64,000 nucleotides of DNA, from positions 1-64,000 of the forward strand of contig NZ_SDPO01000003.1 in assembly GCF_004134865.1 (NCBI RefSeq), given 5' to 3'. A model generated the notes under the pieces. That model was given only the letters and a program-made list of their open reading frames with translations, did not search any database and had not been told where the DNA came from. Source of the DNA: Agromyces fucosus. Lineage in GTDB: Bacteria > Actinomycetota > Actinomycetes > Actinomycetales > Microbacteriaceae. A program made the position numbers and the translations under genes. Below are positions 9,021 to 18,034 of the stretch, one piece after another. Position 1 is the stretch's first letter. Each line of letters starts with the position of its first letter.

Positions 9021-10559
9021 TCAGCGGCGACGCCGGAGCACCAGGAGGCTGCCGCCGGTCAGGGCGGTCATCCCGGCCACGAGCATCGGGAGCGCCGATG
9101 GGCCCGTCGGCGGCAATGCCGGAGGCACCGCGGCGCCCGCACCGACGACGATCGTCGCGGAGACCGGTGCCGAGGTCACGGGGGCCGTGCCCGCGAGCCC
9201 GCCGGCGGTGGCGACGTTCGTGACCGACCCGGCGGCGGCGTCAGCATCGGTCACGGTGTACGTGCCGTGACAGACGGTCGAGTCGCCCGCCTGGCCCGCC
9301 GGGGCCAGCTCCGACGCTTCGCAGGTCACGCCGGCGATGCGGTCGTCGACGACGGCGACGTCGGTGATCGCGACCGCCGAGGTGTTCAGCACCTCGTAGG
9401 TGTAGTCGACGACGTCGCCGGACGCGTAGGTCTTCGAGTCGTCGACGAGCTTGGTGAGCCCGAGCTGGGCCAGCGGGTCGATCGCCTGCACCACGACGTT
9501 CCTGATGAGGTGCACATCGGTGAACAGGCCCGTCGAGGCGCTGAACCCGAACTTGTAGGTCGGGGGCGTCGGCTGCGGTGCCGCGAAGTCGAGCACCTGC
9601 TGCATGCCCGCGCCGTCATTGAAGTCGATGGAGACGGTGACCTGGGGGTCGGGCGCCGGGGAGATCTGCACCGTGACCGTACGGCGCGTCGGCTCGAGCA
9701 GGGCCGCGGCCTGGGCAGGGTCGGCTCCGGTGAGGTCGGGGGCGGGGCCGTGCAGGTCCCCTGGGAGCGTCGACGTCCAGGGGCCTGTGGTCGACAACTG
9801 GTCGGCGGTCGCCGTGAGGAAGCAGTACCCCTCGGTGCCGTTGCCCGGCCCGCGCACCGTCACCATGTTCTCGCCGGGGGCCGGGGCATAGAAGGCCTCA
9901 CCCGACGGGGAGCGGACCTCGCAGCTGTCGCCACGCCGCTCCCAGTCGCCGAAGTAGTTGCCGAGCACATCGAGGCCGATGCCGAGGTATCCGCCCTCGA
10001 CGCCGGGGAGGAACGGTGGATCGACTTCGAATCCCGGCTCTTTCTGCGCGTACCCGAGACTGCCTCCGAACGCGCCCGGCGCATCGAGGCTGGTCGCGCC
10101 GTCGACGAGGAAGAAGGCGATGCCGTCGGCGGGCACGAGGGAGTCAGAGCCGTACTGCCATTGCTCGAACGTGATCTCCACACCCTGCGTCGCCGGGATC
10201 GGCACGTCGTAGAGTGCGGCGCCGGCCTGGTCGGTGAGCCGATCGGTCAGCCGGAGGAACCCGTCGGGGTCGGCTCCGTTGGGCGGGGCGGCCGGGCTCG
10301 GAGCGGGACACCCCAGCACCGGATGCGAACCGATCGGCGTCGCGAGCACCGTGGGTGCGCCGGTGATGCACGCTGAGCCGTAAGCCTGGAACCCGTCGAT
10401 CACCGTGGCGCCGCGGAAGTCCTCGTCGACGAGCACAGGTCCCGCAGCGGCGGCGAACGCCGGCTGCAGTGTCGACGAACTCACCCCAACCCCGATTCCG
10501 ATGGCTCCTATCGTCACGGCGACCGCGATGAATACAGCCCGCTTCCGAAGCTCCCCCAT
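9021..10559 (-). CDS. LPXTG-anchored surface protein with lectin-like and DUF11-like domains
   Basis: The 512-residue protein has a signal peptide (RKRAVFIAVAVTIGAIG onward, cleavage after the AFAAA region near residue 38), a large domain resembling bacterial L-type lectins (LVDEDFRGATVIDGFQ through GLGYAQKEPGFEV-type segments, about 40-330), one DUF11/DUF7507-type beta repeat (about 360-460), then a sortase signal LPPTG, a hydrophobic helix and RRRR. It is therefore probably covalently linked to peptidoglycan. The ATG at 10559 is chosen over GTG at 10565 because TAGCAT ends 6 nt before it. Confidence 0.8.
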   Translation of the reverse strand: MGELRKRAVFIAVAVTIGAIGIGVGVSSSTLQPAFAAAAGPVLVDEDFRGATVIDGFQAYGSACITGAPTVLATPIGSHPVLGCPAPSPAAPPNGADPDGFLRLTDRLTDQAGAALYDVPIPATQGVEITFEQWQYGSDSLVPADGIAFFLVDGATSLDAPGAFGGSLGYAQKEPGFEVDPPFLPGVEGGYLGIGLDVLGNYFGDWERRGDSCEVRSPSGEAFYAPAPGENMVTVRGPGNGTEGYCFLTATADQLSTTGPWTSTLPGDLHGPAPDLTGADPAQAAALLEPTRRTVTVQISPAPDPQVTVSIDFNDGAGMQQVLDFAAPQPTPPTYKFGFSASTGLFTDVHLIRNVVVQAIDPLAQLGLTKLVDDSKTYASGDVVDYTYEVLNTSAVAITDVAVVDDRIAGVTCEASELAPAGQAGDSTVCHGTYTVTDADAAAGSVTNVATAGGLAGTAPVTSAPVSATIVVGAGAAVPPALPPTGPSALPMLVAGMTALTGGSLLVLRRRR

Positions 10560-10565
10560 GGGCAC

Positions 10566-10571
10566 ATGCTA
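10566..10571 (-). promoter_or_regulatory. Leaderless promoter -10 box
   Basis: Read on the minus strand, TAGCAT ends 6 nt before the ATG at 10559, which decides between the two candidate starts of the LPXTG protein gene. Confidence 0.55.
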
Positions 10572-10653
10572 GGGACGGAGGGCCCGAACCTCCAGCATGA
10601 GGTTCGGATCACCGCGAACGCATGCGCCGCAACCCTCGCGGCAACGCCTCGCC

Positions 10654-11355
10654 TCAGCCGCGCGTGAGCACGAGCGAGAACTCGACGAACCCGTCGGGCT
10701 CGACCGAGACGAACCCGAGGTTCGGCGCCTCGACGCCGAAGTCGGCGAAGGTGATCGGGACGCTGCCGGCCACCTGGCCGTCGCCGCCGTTCCAGACCGC
10801 GTCGAGGTCGACGGTCACCGGGCGGGTGACGCCGGCGATGGTGAGTTCGCCCGCTGCCTGCACGGTCTGCACGTCGCCGACGACGGGCGCCGCGTCGATC
10901 GTGATGGGCTCGGTGAGCACGAAGGTCGCCGTCGGGAACTCGTCCGTGCGCAGGGCACTCGAGCGGAAGTACTCGTCGCGGTTGCCCGAGTCCGTCGCGA
11001 TCGATGCGACGTCGACCTCGATCGATGCGGCGGTCAGGCTCAGCCCGTCGACCGTGAAGCCGCCGGTCACGTCGGAGGTGCGACCGGTGACGGTGACGTC
11101 GGTGCCGTTCAGCACCTCGTCGACGCGATAGCCGGCGAACGAGCCGTCGGCCACGGCCCACTGGCCGGTGAGGTCGGATGCCTCGGTGCCGGCGTCGACC
11201 GTCGCCGAGGGTGGCGTGGTCACCGACGGCGCCGCTTCGGCCTCGCCGACGATGAGGTCGCGGTAGACGATCGGGGCCGCGATGGCGGCGGTCGCACCGA
11301 GCACGAGCGCTCCGGCGACGATCGAGGCGGTGATGATCTTGGTGCGCTTCTGCAT
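10654..11355 (-). CDS. Secreted/membrane-anchored YceI family protein
   Basis: This 233-residue protein has an N-terminal signal anchor (TKIITASIVAGALVLGATAAIA) and a C-terminal YceI lipocalin-like domain (about 60-233) with the typical GQWAVADGSFAGYRV start, SIEVDVASIATDSGNRDEYF core and ADFGVEAPNLGFV segment. YceI proteins bind polyisoprenoid lipids; the ligand here is unknown. The ATG at 11355 follows GGAGG by 4 nt, so a longer upstream frame is rejected. It is divergent from a hypothetical gene. Confidence 0.88.
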   Translation of the reverse strand: MQKRTKIITASIVAGALVLGATAAIAAPIVYRDLIVGEAEAAPSVTTPPSATVDAGTEASDLTGQWAVADGSFAGYRVDEVLNGTDVTVTGRTSDVTGGFTVDGLSLTAASIEVDVASIATDSGNRDEYFRSSALRTDEFPTATFVLTEPITIDAAPVVGDVQTVQAAGELTIAGVTRPVTVDLDAVWNGGDGQVAGSVPITFADFGVEAPNLGFVSVEPDGFVEFSLVLTRG

Positions 11356-11463
11356 GCGGCCTCCACAGGGTCGGACTTCGAGCATGCCGGATCAACGTAT
11401 GAGAATGCATTGAATTCGCCGCGATCCGGTCGAGATGACGACGGATGACGCAGACTGTCGTGC

Positions 11464-11967
11464 ATGAGCCACTCCCAGGACTCCGGCGACCCGCACGTGC
11501 TCGGCCCCGGTCTGCTGCCGACGCCGTTCACCGCCGACGAGATCCGGGACGCGAGCGGCTCCGGCAAGACGATCCGCATCCTCGTGGAGGAGCCCGAGGG
11601 CGAGGCGTTCGAGCGGGTCAACCGCTTCACCGAGTGCGATGACGAGGGCGCCACCCTCGAGCGCTGGCGCGTCGCGCCCGACGGCGGTGTCGACGGTGAG
11701 ATCGCGAGCGCGCGGGTGACCTGGCTCGAGCTGCAGGGTCACGCCGCGTTCCCCGCCGAGCGCACGACCGTCGACGAGGAGACCATCGACCTGCCGATCG
11801 GGCGGGTCGAGTGCCTGCGCTACGACACGCGTGATGAAGCTCCGGATGCCGCGGCCGAGACGTTCTGGTTCGCCCGGGCATTCCCGGGCATGCCGGTGCG
11901 GTTCGAATCGCCGACGCCCGCCGGTCGCGTGCGAACCACGGTGCTCGCCGTCGAGGTGGTGCGTTGA
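11464..11967 (+). CDS. Hypothetical protein
   Basis: The 167-residue protein is soluble and acidic and I do not recognise its family. It reads as alternating strands with [18 protein letters not shown] beta segments and a final [16 protein letters not shown] stretch, a pattern like small ligand-binding barrels, but this is only an impression. CAGACT at 11451-11456 lies 7 nt before the ATG. It is divergent from yceI. Confidence 0.65.
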   Translation: MSHSQDSGDPHVLGPGLLPTPFTADEIRDASGSGKTIRILVEEPEGEAFERVNRFTECDDEGATLERWRVAPDGGVDGEIASARVTWLELQGHAAFPAERTTVDEETIDLPIGRVECLRYDTRDEAPDAAAETFWFARAFPGMPVRFESPTPAGRVRTTVLAVEVVR

Positions 11968-12108
11968 CCGGCTGACCGCCTCGCCGGTCGGCTGTTCGGC
12001 GAAGCAGAGCACAGCCTGCCGATCGCTGGCGCGCCACGCGGCATCCGTCTAGCGTGATCTGTGGGGGAGATTCGGCGCGGAAGTCGGAATACCAGCCCTC
12101 TCGGCAAA

Positions 12109-12129
12109 GTTGAGTTAACTAGACTCAAG
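12109..12129. promoter_or_regulatory. HAIR operator (HspR binding site) of clpB
   Basis: TTGAGT (12110-12115), seven bases, then ACTCAA (12123-12128) reproduce the HspR-associated inverted repeat CTTGAGT-N7-ACTCAAG, with only the leftmost C replaced by G. It lies 22 nt before the clpB start, the position expected for heat-shock repression by HspR. Confidence 0.88.
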
Positions 12130-12150
12130 TTTTGAACGAAGGGAGTGCCT

Positions 12151-14319
12151 GTGGCCAACATGCAGGGTGCGCCGAGCACGCAGGAAGAGCAGAAGTCGGC
12201 GCTCGAACAGTACGGCGTCAACCTCACCGAGATCGCCAAGGCCGGAAAGCTCGATCCCGTGATCGGGCGCGATTCCGAGATCCGTCGCGTCAGCCAGGTG
12301 CTCACGCGACGCACGAAGAACAACCCCGTGCTCATCGGCGAGCCGGGCGTCGGCAAGACCGCCGTCGTCGAGGGACTCGCCCAGCGCATCGTCGCCGGCG
12401 ACGTCGCCGAGTCGCTGAAGGGCAAGCAGCTCATCTCGCTCGACATCTCCGCGCTCGTCGCCGGTGCGATGTACCGCGGCCAGTTCGAGGAGCGGCTGAA
12501 GGCCGTGCTCAAGGAGATCAACGACGCCGAGGGCGAGATCATCACCTTCGTCGACGAACTGCACCTGCTCATGGGCGCGGGCGGCGGCGAGGGATCCGTC
12601 GCGGCGTCCAACATGCTGAAGCCCATGCTCGCCCGTGGCGAGCTGCGGCTCATCGGTGCGACCACGCTCAACGAGTACCGCGAATACATCGAGAAGGATG
12701 CCGCGCTCGAACGCCGCTTCCAGCAGGTGTACGTCGGCGAGCCGAGCGTCGAGGACACGATCGCGATCCTCCGCGGGCTCAAGGGGCGCTACGAGGCCCA
12801 CCACGGCGTCACGATCTCCGATGCCGCGCTCGTCGCCGCGGCATCGCTGTCGAACCGGTACATCTCAGCGCGTCAGCTGCCCGACAAGGCGATCGACCTC
12901 GTCGACGAGGCCATGTCGCGCCTCAAGATGGAGATCGACTCGAGCCCTGTCGAGATCGACCAGCTGAAGCGCCAGGTCGACCGCATGAAGCTCGAGGAGC
13001 TCGCCCTCAAGAAGGAGAAGGACGACGCGTCGAAGGAGCGGCTGGCGAAGCTGCGCGAGACGCTCGTCGAGCAGGAGCGCGAGCTCGCGGGCCTCGAGGC
13101 CCGCTGGGCCCGAGAGCGGATGTCGCTGAACCGCGTCGGCGACCTGAAGAAGCAGCTCGACGACGCGGTCACGCAGCGCGACCGAGCCATGCGCGAGGCC
13201 GACTACGCGAAGGCGTCGAAGCTCGAGTACGAGACGATCGCGCGCCTGCAGCGCGACCTCGAGGCGGCCGAGCAGGCCGAGCAGGCTCCCGACGAGCCCC
13301 GCATGGTCAACGAGCAGGTCACCGAGGAGGACATCGCCCAGGTGATCGCCGCGTGGACGGGCATCCCCGTCGGCCGACTGCTGCAGGGCGAGACCGAGAA
13401 GCTGCTGCACCTCGAGCAGGAGCTCGGCAAGCGCCTCATCGGCCAGAAGCGCGCCGTCGCGGCGGTCGCCGACTCGGTGCGCCGCTCGCGCGCCGGCATC
13501 AGCGACCCCAACCGGCCGACGGGGTCGTTCCTGTTCCTCGGCCCGACCGGCGTCGGCAAGACCGAGCTCGCGAAGTCGCTCGCCGACTTCCTCTTCGACG
13601 ACGAGCATGCCATGGTGCGCATCGACATGTCGGAGTACGGCGAGAAGTTCTCGGTCTCGCGACTCGTCGGCGCGCCCCCCGGGTACGTCGGCTACGACCA
13701 GGGCGGCCAGCTCACCGAGGCCGTGCGTCGTCGCCCCTACTCGGTGATCCTCTTCGACGAGGTCGAGAAGGCGCACCCCGAGGTCTTCGACGTGCTGCTG
13801 CAGGTGCTCGACGACGGGCGCCTCACCGACGGCCAGGGCCGCACGGTGGACTTCAGGAACACCATCCTGATCCTCACGTCGAACCTCGGCTCGCAGTACC
13901 TGATCGACCCGTCGCTCAGCTGGGACGAGAAGGAGCAAGCCGTGCTGCAGACTGTGCGGCAGGCCTTCAAGCCCGAGTTCGTGAACCGGCTCGACGACAT
14001 CGTAGTGTTCTCGGCGCTCAGCGAAGACGAGCTCGCCGAGATCGTCAACCTCTACATCGACCGGCTGTCGGCGCGACTGCACGAGCGGCGACTGCAGCTC
14101 GGCGTCACTCCCGATGCGCGGGCGTGGCTCGCCGAGCGCGGGTACGACCCGCTGTACGGCGCCCGACCGCTGCGCCGGCTCATGCAGCACGAGATCGACG
14201 ACCGGCTCGCCCGGGCGCTGCTCACGGGCGAGGTTCGCGACGGCGACACGGTCGTGGTCGGCCTCGCCGACGACGGCGACTCGCTCACCGTGGCACGGGC
14301 CGAGCTCCCGGTCGAATAG
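12151..14319 (+). CDS. clpB: ClpB-type AAA+ disaggregase lacking the N domain
   Basis: The 722-residue chaperone has two AAA+ modules. Module 1 carries Walker A GEPGVGKT (about residues 63-70) and FVDELH; a coiled-coil middle domain spans about 275-400; module 2 has Walker A GPTGVGKT (about 464-471), [10 protein letters not shown] and the C-terminal sensor 2 GARPLRR. It solubilises protein aggregates with DnaK. The mobile N-terminal domain of full-length ClpB (about 140 residues) is absent. GTG at 12151 is preferred because AAGGGAG lies 6 nt upstream; GTG at 12145 is an alternative. The HAIR element upstream indicates HspR control. Confidence 0.92.
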   Translation: MANMQGAPSTQEEQKSALEQYGVNLTEIAKAGKLDPVIGRDSEIRRVSQVLTRRTKNNPVLIGEPGVGKTAVVEGLAQRIVAGDVAESLKGKQLISLDISALVAGAMYRGQFEERLKAVLKEINDAEGEIITFVDELHLLMGAGGGEGSVAASNMLKPMLARGELRLIGATTLNEYREYIEKDAALERRFQQVYVGEPSVEDTIAILRGLKGRYEAHHGVTISDAALVAAASLSNRYISARQLPDKAIDLVDEAMSRLKMEIDSSPVEIDQLKRQVDRMKLEELALKKEKDDASKERLAKLRETLVEQERELAGLEARWARERMSLNRVGDLKKQLDDAVTQRDRAMREADYAKASKLEYETIARLQRDLEAAEQAEQAPDEPRMVNEQVTEEDIAQVIAAWTGIPVGRLLQGETEKLLHLEQELGKRLIGQKRAVAAVADSVRRSRAGISDPNRPTGSFLFLGPTGVGKTELAKSLADFLFDDEHAMVRIDMSEYGEKFSVSRLVGAPPGYVGYDQGGQLTEAVRRRPYSVILFDEVEKAHPEVFDVLLQVLDDGRLTDGQGRTVDFRNTILILTSNLGSQYLIDPSLSWDEKEQAVLQTVRQAFKPEFVNRLDDIVVFSALSEDELAEIVNLYIDRLSARLHERRLQLGVTPDARAWLAERGYDPLYGARPLRRLMQHEIDDRLARALLTGEVRDGDTVVVGLADDGDSLTVARAELPVE

Positions 14320-14327
14320 GGGCGCCC

Positions 14328-14363
14328 CGCGGCATCCGTTCGAATCACCGAGCGGATGCCGCG
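14328..14363. terminator. Bidirectional terminator hairpin built from the GGATGCC motif
   Basis: CGCGGCATCCG (14328-14338) pairs perfectly with CGGATGCCGCG (14353-14363) over a 14-nt loop. It lies between the convergent clpB and MFS genes. There is no T tract, which is common for actinobacterial terminators. Confidence 0.7.
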
Positions 14364-14379
14364 TCGCGCTGCGCGGCCG

Positions 14380-15654
14380 TCACTCGACGGCGACGTCGCT
14401 CTCGGCCTCGGGGGCGCGCACGCCGTTGGCGCTCGCCGGAATGCGTCGTTCGAGCGCGAGCGCCAGCACACCGATGCCGAGGCAGCCGATGACCATCACC
14501 GCGATGTACACGGCGTCGAGGTCGTGGTCGAGCAGCAGGCCCGCGGCGACCGGGCCGGCGATGGCACCGCCCTGGAACGCCGCCGAGTTGATCGCGTTGT
14601 AGCGGCCGCGATTGTGGTCGGAGGCGAGGTCGTTGTAGATCGCCGGCACCGTCGGCTGCAGCAGGGTCTCGCCGAAGGCGAAGACGCCCATGAACGCCAG
14701 CACGCCGATGGCGGCGGCCAGCGTGTCGGGCAGGAGCCCCGCGGCGCCGAGGATCAGCCACGAGGTCGCCCAGACGCCCGCCATGACCCACATGACCCGC
14801 GTGCGGCGCTTGCCGCTGATCTTCGCGAGCACCGTGAACTGCAGCAGCACGATGACCGCGGTGTTGACCGCGAACGACAGGCCGATCACCCGTGTCGAGA
14901 CCTCGGCGACCTGGCGCGCGTACGCGGGGAACCCCGCCTCCATCTGGCCGTAGCCGATGAACATCGCGATGAACGTGAGGAGCGTCAGCCACAGCACGGC
15001 GGGCTGACGGAGGATCTCGCGATAGCCGCCGGCTGCGGCCGACTCCTCGGTCGGCTCGGCCTGCGTGCGCACATGGCGGAGGGGGCCGAGGAGCAGCGCC
15101 ATGGGGATGAGCGCGCTCGCGGCGTCGATCAGGAAGATCACGGTGAAGGTCTCGGGGGAGTCGACATCGACGTAGAACCCGCCGATGATGCCGCCGACGC
15201 CGATGCCGAGGTTCACGAGCGCGAAGTTGACTCCGAAGTACTGCTGCCGCAGGTCGCCAGAGACCACGGCGGCGATGAGCGCGTTGAATCCGGGCCAGGA
15301 GACGCCGAAGTTCACGCCGATCAGCACGAGCGCGACGGCGGCGACGGCCGGATGCGTCGCGAACGCGAGCAGCGTGCAGCCGGCGATCATCGAGACGAGC
15401 CCGGCGAGCAGCACCGTCTTCGCGCCGAAGCGGTCGATGAGCGTGCCGCCGGGGCCGGTCACGATGAGTCCCACCACGGCGATGAGGCTCATGAGCGCCC
15501 CCGACAGGCCGAGGTCGAAGCCTCGCACCTCATGCAGGTAGATGATCGTGAACGGCAGGGTCAACCCACGGCCGAGCGTCTGGATGGCGACGGTCGACAG
15601 CAGCCATCGGCCCTCGGTGGGCAGGGCACTCCAGAACGTCCTCGCGCTGATCAC
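14380..15654 (-). CDS. MFS transporter
   Basis: The 424-residue protein is a 12-helix major facilitator. The loop after helix 2 contains GTLIDRFGAKTVL, matching the MFS A motif (GxLaDrxGrkxxl). The small central loop and length suggest a drug or metabolite exporter of the DHA1 type; the substrate is unknown. It is similar in layout to the MFS gene at 22132. The start is GTG at 15654, with CAGAAT ending 6 nt upstream, which supports a leaderless transcript. Confidence 0.88.
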   Translation of the reverse strand: MISARTFWSALPTEGRWLLSTVAIQTLGRGLTLPFTIIYLHEVRGFDLGLSGALMSLIAVVGLIVTGPGGTLIDRFGAKTVLLAGLVSMIAGCTLLAFATHPAVAAVALVLIGVNFGVSWPGFNALIAAVVSGDLRQQYFGVNFALVNLGIGVGGIIGGFYVDVDSPETFTVIFLIDAASALIPMALLLGPLRHVRTQAEPTEESAAAGGYREILRQPAVLWLTLLTFIAMFIGYGQMEAGFPAYARQVAEVSTRVIGLSFAVNTAVIVLLQFTVLAKISGKRRTRVMWVMAGVWATSWLILGAAGLLPDTLAAAIGVLAFMGVFAFGETLLQPTVPAIYNDLASDHNRGRYNAINSAAFQGGAIAGPVAAGLLLDHDLDAVYIAVMVIGCLGIGVLALALERRIPASANGVRAPEAESDVAVE

Positions 15655-15739
15655 TTCAGCATTCTGTTCGAGACGGCCGACATCACGCCACTCGTGGGGG
15701 CTAGAGTGGCGGCATCAGTTCGATCTCGGGGGAGGCGAC

Positions 15740-16243
15740 ATGTCTGCAGTGAACGGAGACGAGATCGGCGAGGTCGTGCTGACGCACGGCCAGCGACGAG
15801 GCATCCGATTGATCGGATTGGCCGGCGTGGTCGGCGGCATCCTGTTGATCGTCGTGGCGATCATCGCCTGGATCGGGGTCTCGAACCAGCTCCGGGCCGA
15901 GAACATCACGATCCCCGACGACTCGCCGTACTTCGCGGGCAAGACCGTCGACGGACCGATCGACGCCTTCATCCAGGCCGGCGTCATCAACGCGCACGCG
16001 CTCGAGGCGAGCGGCGGCAAGACGTACGCCGAGCTCGACCAGGACGACCCCGTGCGCGACACCGTGATGCAGGCGTCGTTCCTGCGGGCCTCGCTCTTCA
16101 CCTCGGTGGTCTCGTTCGGCGTCGCGTTGTTCGCGGCGGGGGTCGGCGTGGTCTTCGTGCTCTTCGGCTGGGCGCTGCGGATGCTCGCGTCGTCTCCGGC
16201 GCGTGCACCGGGGAGAGCCTCCGTTCCGCCCGCGACGGCCTGA
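15740..16243 (+). CDS. Two-helix membrane protein of unknown function
   Basis: The 167-residue protein has a transmembrane helix near residues 24-46 (LIGLAGVVGGILLIVVAIIA), an extracytoplasmic loop of about 75 residues (ITIPDDSPYFAGKTVDGPI) and a second helix near 120-150. Proteins like this in actinobacteria are often mislabelled as aromatic ring-opening dioxygenase LigA; nothing here supports an enzyme. GGGGGAGG lies 5 nt before the ATG. Confidence 0.78.
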   Translation: MSAVNGDEIGEVVLTHGQRRGIRLIGLAGVVGGILLIVVAIIAWIGVSNQLRAENITIPDDSPYFAGKTVDGPIDAFIQAGVINAHALEASGGKTYAELDQDDPVRDTVMQASFLRASLFTSVVSFGVALFAAGVGVVFVLFGWALRMLASSPARAPGRASVPPATA

Positions 16244-16284
16244 GCCGGCCCCGTCCGTTCACCCGGCAGGCGTAGGCTCCTGGC

Positions 16285-17868
16285 ATGCTGCTGGGGGCAG
16301 GGGTGCAGGTCGATCGTGCGCTCGTCGTCGAGACCGAGACGGGCGCGGTGCGAGGGGTGCGCCGGCACGGCGTGCGCTGCTGGCGCGGCATCCCGTACGC
16401 CGCATCGACCGGCGGCGAGTTCCGCTTCCGGGCGCCTCGACCGGCACCGGGATGGGACGGCGTCCGCGACGCCGTCGAGTTCGGCCCCGTCGCGCCGCAG
16501 CAGCGGAAGGGGCAGTTCATCGGAGCCGCGCCGGGCCTCCCGCGCAGTGAGGACTGCCTGAGCGTCAACGTGATCGCGCCCGACGAGTCGGCGGGGGCGA
16601 CCGAGCGACTCGGTTCGACCGGCCGACCGGTGATGGTGTTCATCCACGGCGGCGCCTACAGCGTCGGCTCCTCGGGCGAGTACCCGCGACAGGGCGAGCG
16701 GCTCGTGCGCGAGCACGGGGTCGTCTACGTGAGCATGAACTACCGTCTCGGGGCGCTCGGCTGGCTCGACCTCCGCACCTATTCGACGCCCGAACGACCG
16801 ATCGAGGCCAACCTCGGGCTCCGCGACCAGGTCGCCGCCCTCGAATGGGTGCGCCGCAACATCCGCTCATTCGGCGGCGACCCCGACCGCGTGACCCTCT
16901 TCGGCGAGTCCGCCGGCGCGAACTCGGTCACGACGCTCCTCACCGTTCCCGCCGCGGAGGGGCTGTTCTCCCGCGCGATCGCGCAGAGCTCGCCCGCGAA
17001 CGCCGTCTACCTGCCCGAGACGACGGCGCGCTGGGCGCGCGAGTACGTGCGGCTGCTCAGCCGAGTGGTCGACGACGACGACCTCGAGAGCGAATCGGTC
17101 GAGGATGCCGCGGCGATGCTGTGCACCGCGAGCGCCATGCAGCTCGCGGAGGCGACGACCACCCTCACGATGCGCACTCCCGACGAGGATCCCGGCACGA
17201 TCAGCCTGGCGCCCGTCATCGACGGCGAGTTCCTGCCGCACCGACCCCTCGACGCGTTCCGCGACGGACTCGCGCATCGGGTGCCGCTCATCATCGGCAC
17301 CAACGACCGCGAGGGCTCGCTCTTCGCCGGGCGCATCGGCATCCTGCCGACGACGAAGCCGCGCATCCGCGCGATCTTCGCGAACACGCGGAAGAAGTCG
17401 CGCAAGGCGATCAAGGGCCGGTATCCGGGCCTTCCCGAGCGGCGGCCGGCGGCCGACTTCGCCGGCGACTTCACGTTCTGGTTCCCGACGGTGAAGGTGG
17501 CGGAGCGGCATTCGCGATTCGCCCCGACCTGGATGTACCGATTCGACGCGGCTCCGCGGATGTCTCGGCTCCTCGGCCTCGACGCGACACACGGGCTCGA
17601 GCTCTTCGCGCTGTTCGAGAAGTTCGACACCCTCACCGGGGCCGGACTCACGCTGCTCGGCGGGCGGCGCATGTTCCGTGCGGTCGGGCGGCGCATGCAG
17701 CGGCACTGGGTCGGCTTCGCGGCATCCGGATGTCCCGGCGCCGATTGGCCGGCCTACGACGAGGCCGGTCGGCGCACCATCGTCTTCGGGGAGGGCGAGG
17801 ATCGCGTCGAGCTCGACCCGCGCCGCGAGAAGCGGCTCGCCTGGCAGGAGTTCGTGCCGCACGTCTGA
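16285..17868 (+). CDS. Type-B carboxylesterase
   Basis: The 527-residue alpha/beta hydrolase belongs to the carboxylesterase/para-nitrobenzyl esterase family. The oxyanion-hole motif VFIHGGAYSVGS, the SEDCLSVNV signature, the nucleophile Ser209 in GESAG and a later THGLEL segment carrying the probable catalytic His are present. No signal peptide is visible, so it is probably cytoplasmic. The start is fixed by TAGGCT at 16273-16278, 6 nt before the ATG. Substrate range cannot be inferred. Confidence 0.88.
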   Translation: MLLGAGVQVDRALVVETETGAVRGVRRHGVRCWRGIPYAASTGGEFRFRAPRPAPGWDGVRDAVEFGPVAPQQRKGQFIGAAPGLPRSEDCLSVNVIAPDESAGATERLGSTGRPVMVFIHGGAYSVGSSGEYPRQGERLVREHGVVYVSMNYRLGALGWLDLRTYSTPERPIEANLGLRDQVAALEWVRRNIRSFGGDPDRVTLFGESAGANSVTTLLTVPAAEGLFSRAIAQSSPANAVYLPETTARWAREYVRLLSRVVDDDDLESESVEDAAAMLCTASAMQLAEATTTLTMRTPDEDPGTISLAPVIDGEFLPHRPLDAFRDGLAHRVPLIIGTNDREGSLFAGRIGILPTTKPRIRAIFANTRKKSRKAIKGRYPGLPERRPAADFAGDFTFWFPTVKVAERHSRFAPTWMYRFDAAPRMSRLLGLDATHGLELFALFEKFDTLTGAGLTLLGGRRMFRAVGRRMQRHWVGFAASGCPGADWPAYDEAGRRTIVFGEGEDRVELDPRREKRLAWQEFVPHV

Positions 17869-18034
17869 GCCCGCCCCGGCCTGCGGCGACGCACGATTCT
17901 TGCTCGAACGCCGAGGGACGTGCGCGGTGATCGCGCGTCCACGCGGATACGCCGGAGCTTCGAGTCCACCCCTTGCCTCTCGTGAGCGGCAGTGCGAGGA
18001 TCGCGCTCATTGACCGCCCACGGATTGGACGAAG

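Noticed and set aside
12132..14492. A 786-residue frame over clpB
   Set aside because: It is one base out of register with clpB, which has intact Walker motifs; the alternative is a compositional shadow.
15740..16243. LigA-type aromatic ring-opening dioxygenase label for the two-helix protein
   Set aside because: No dioxygenase motif exists; that name is a propagated misannotation for small actinobacterial membrane proteins.
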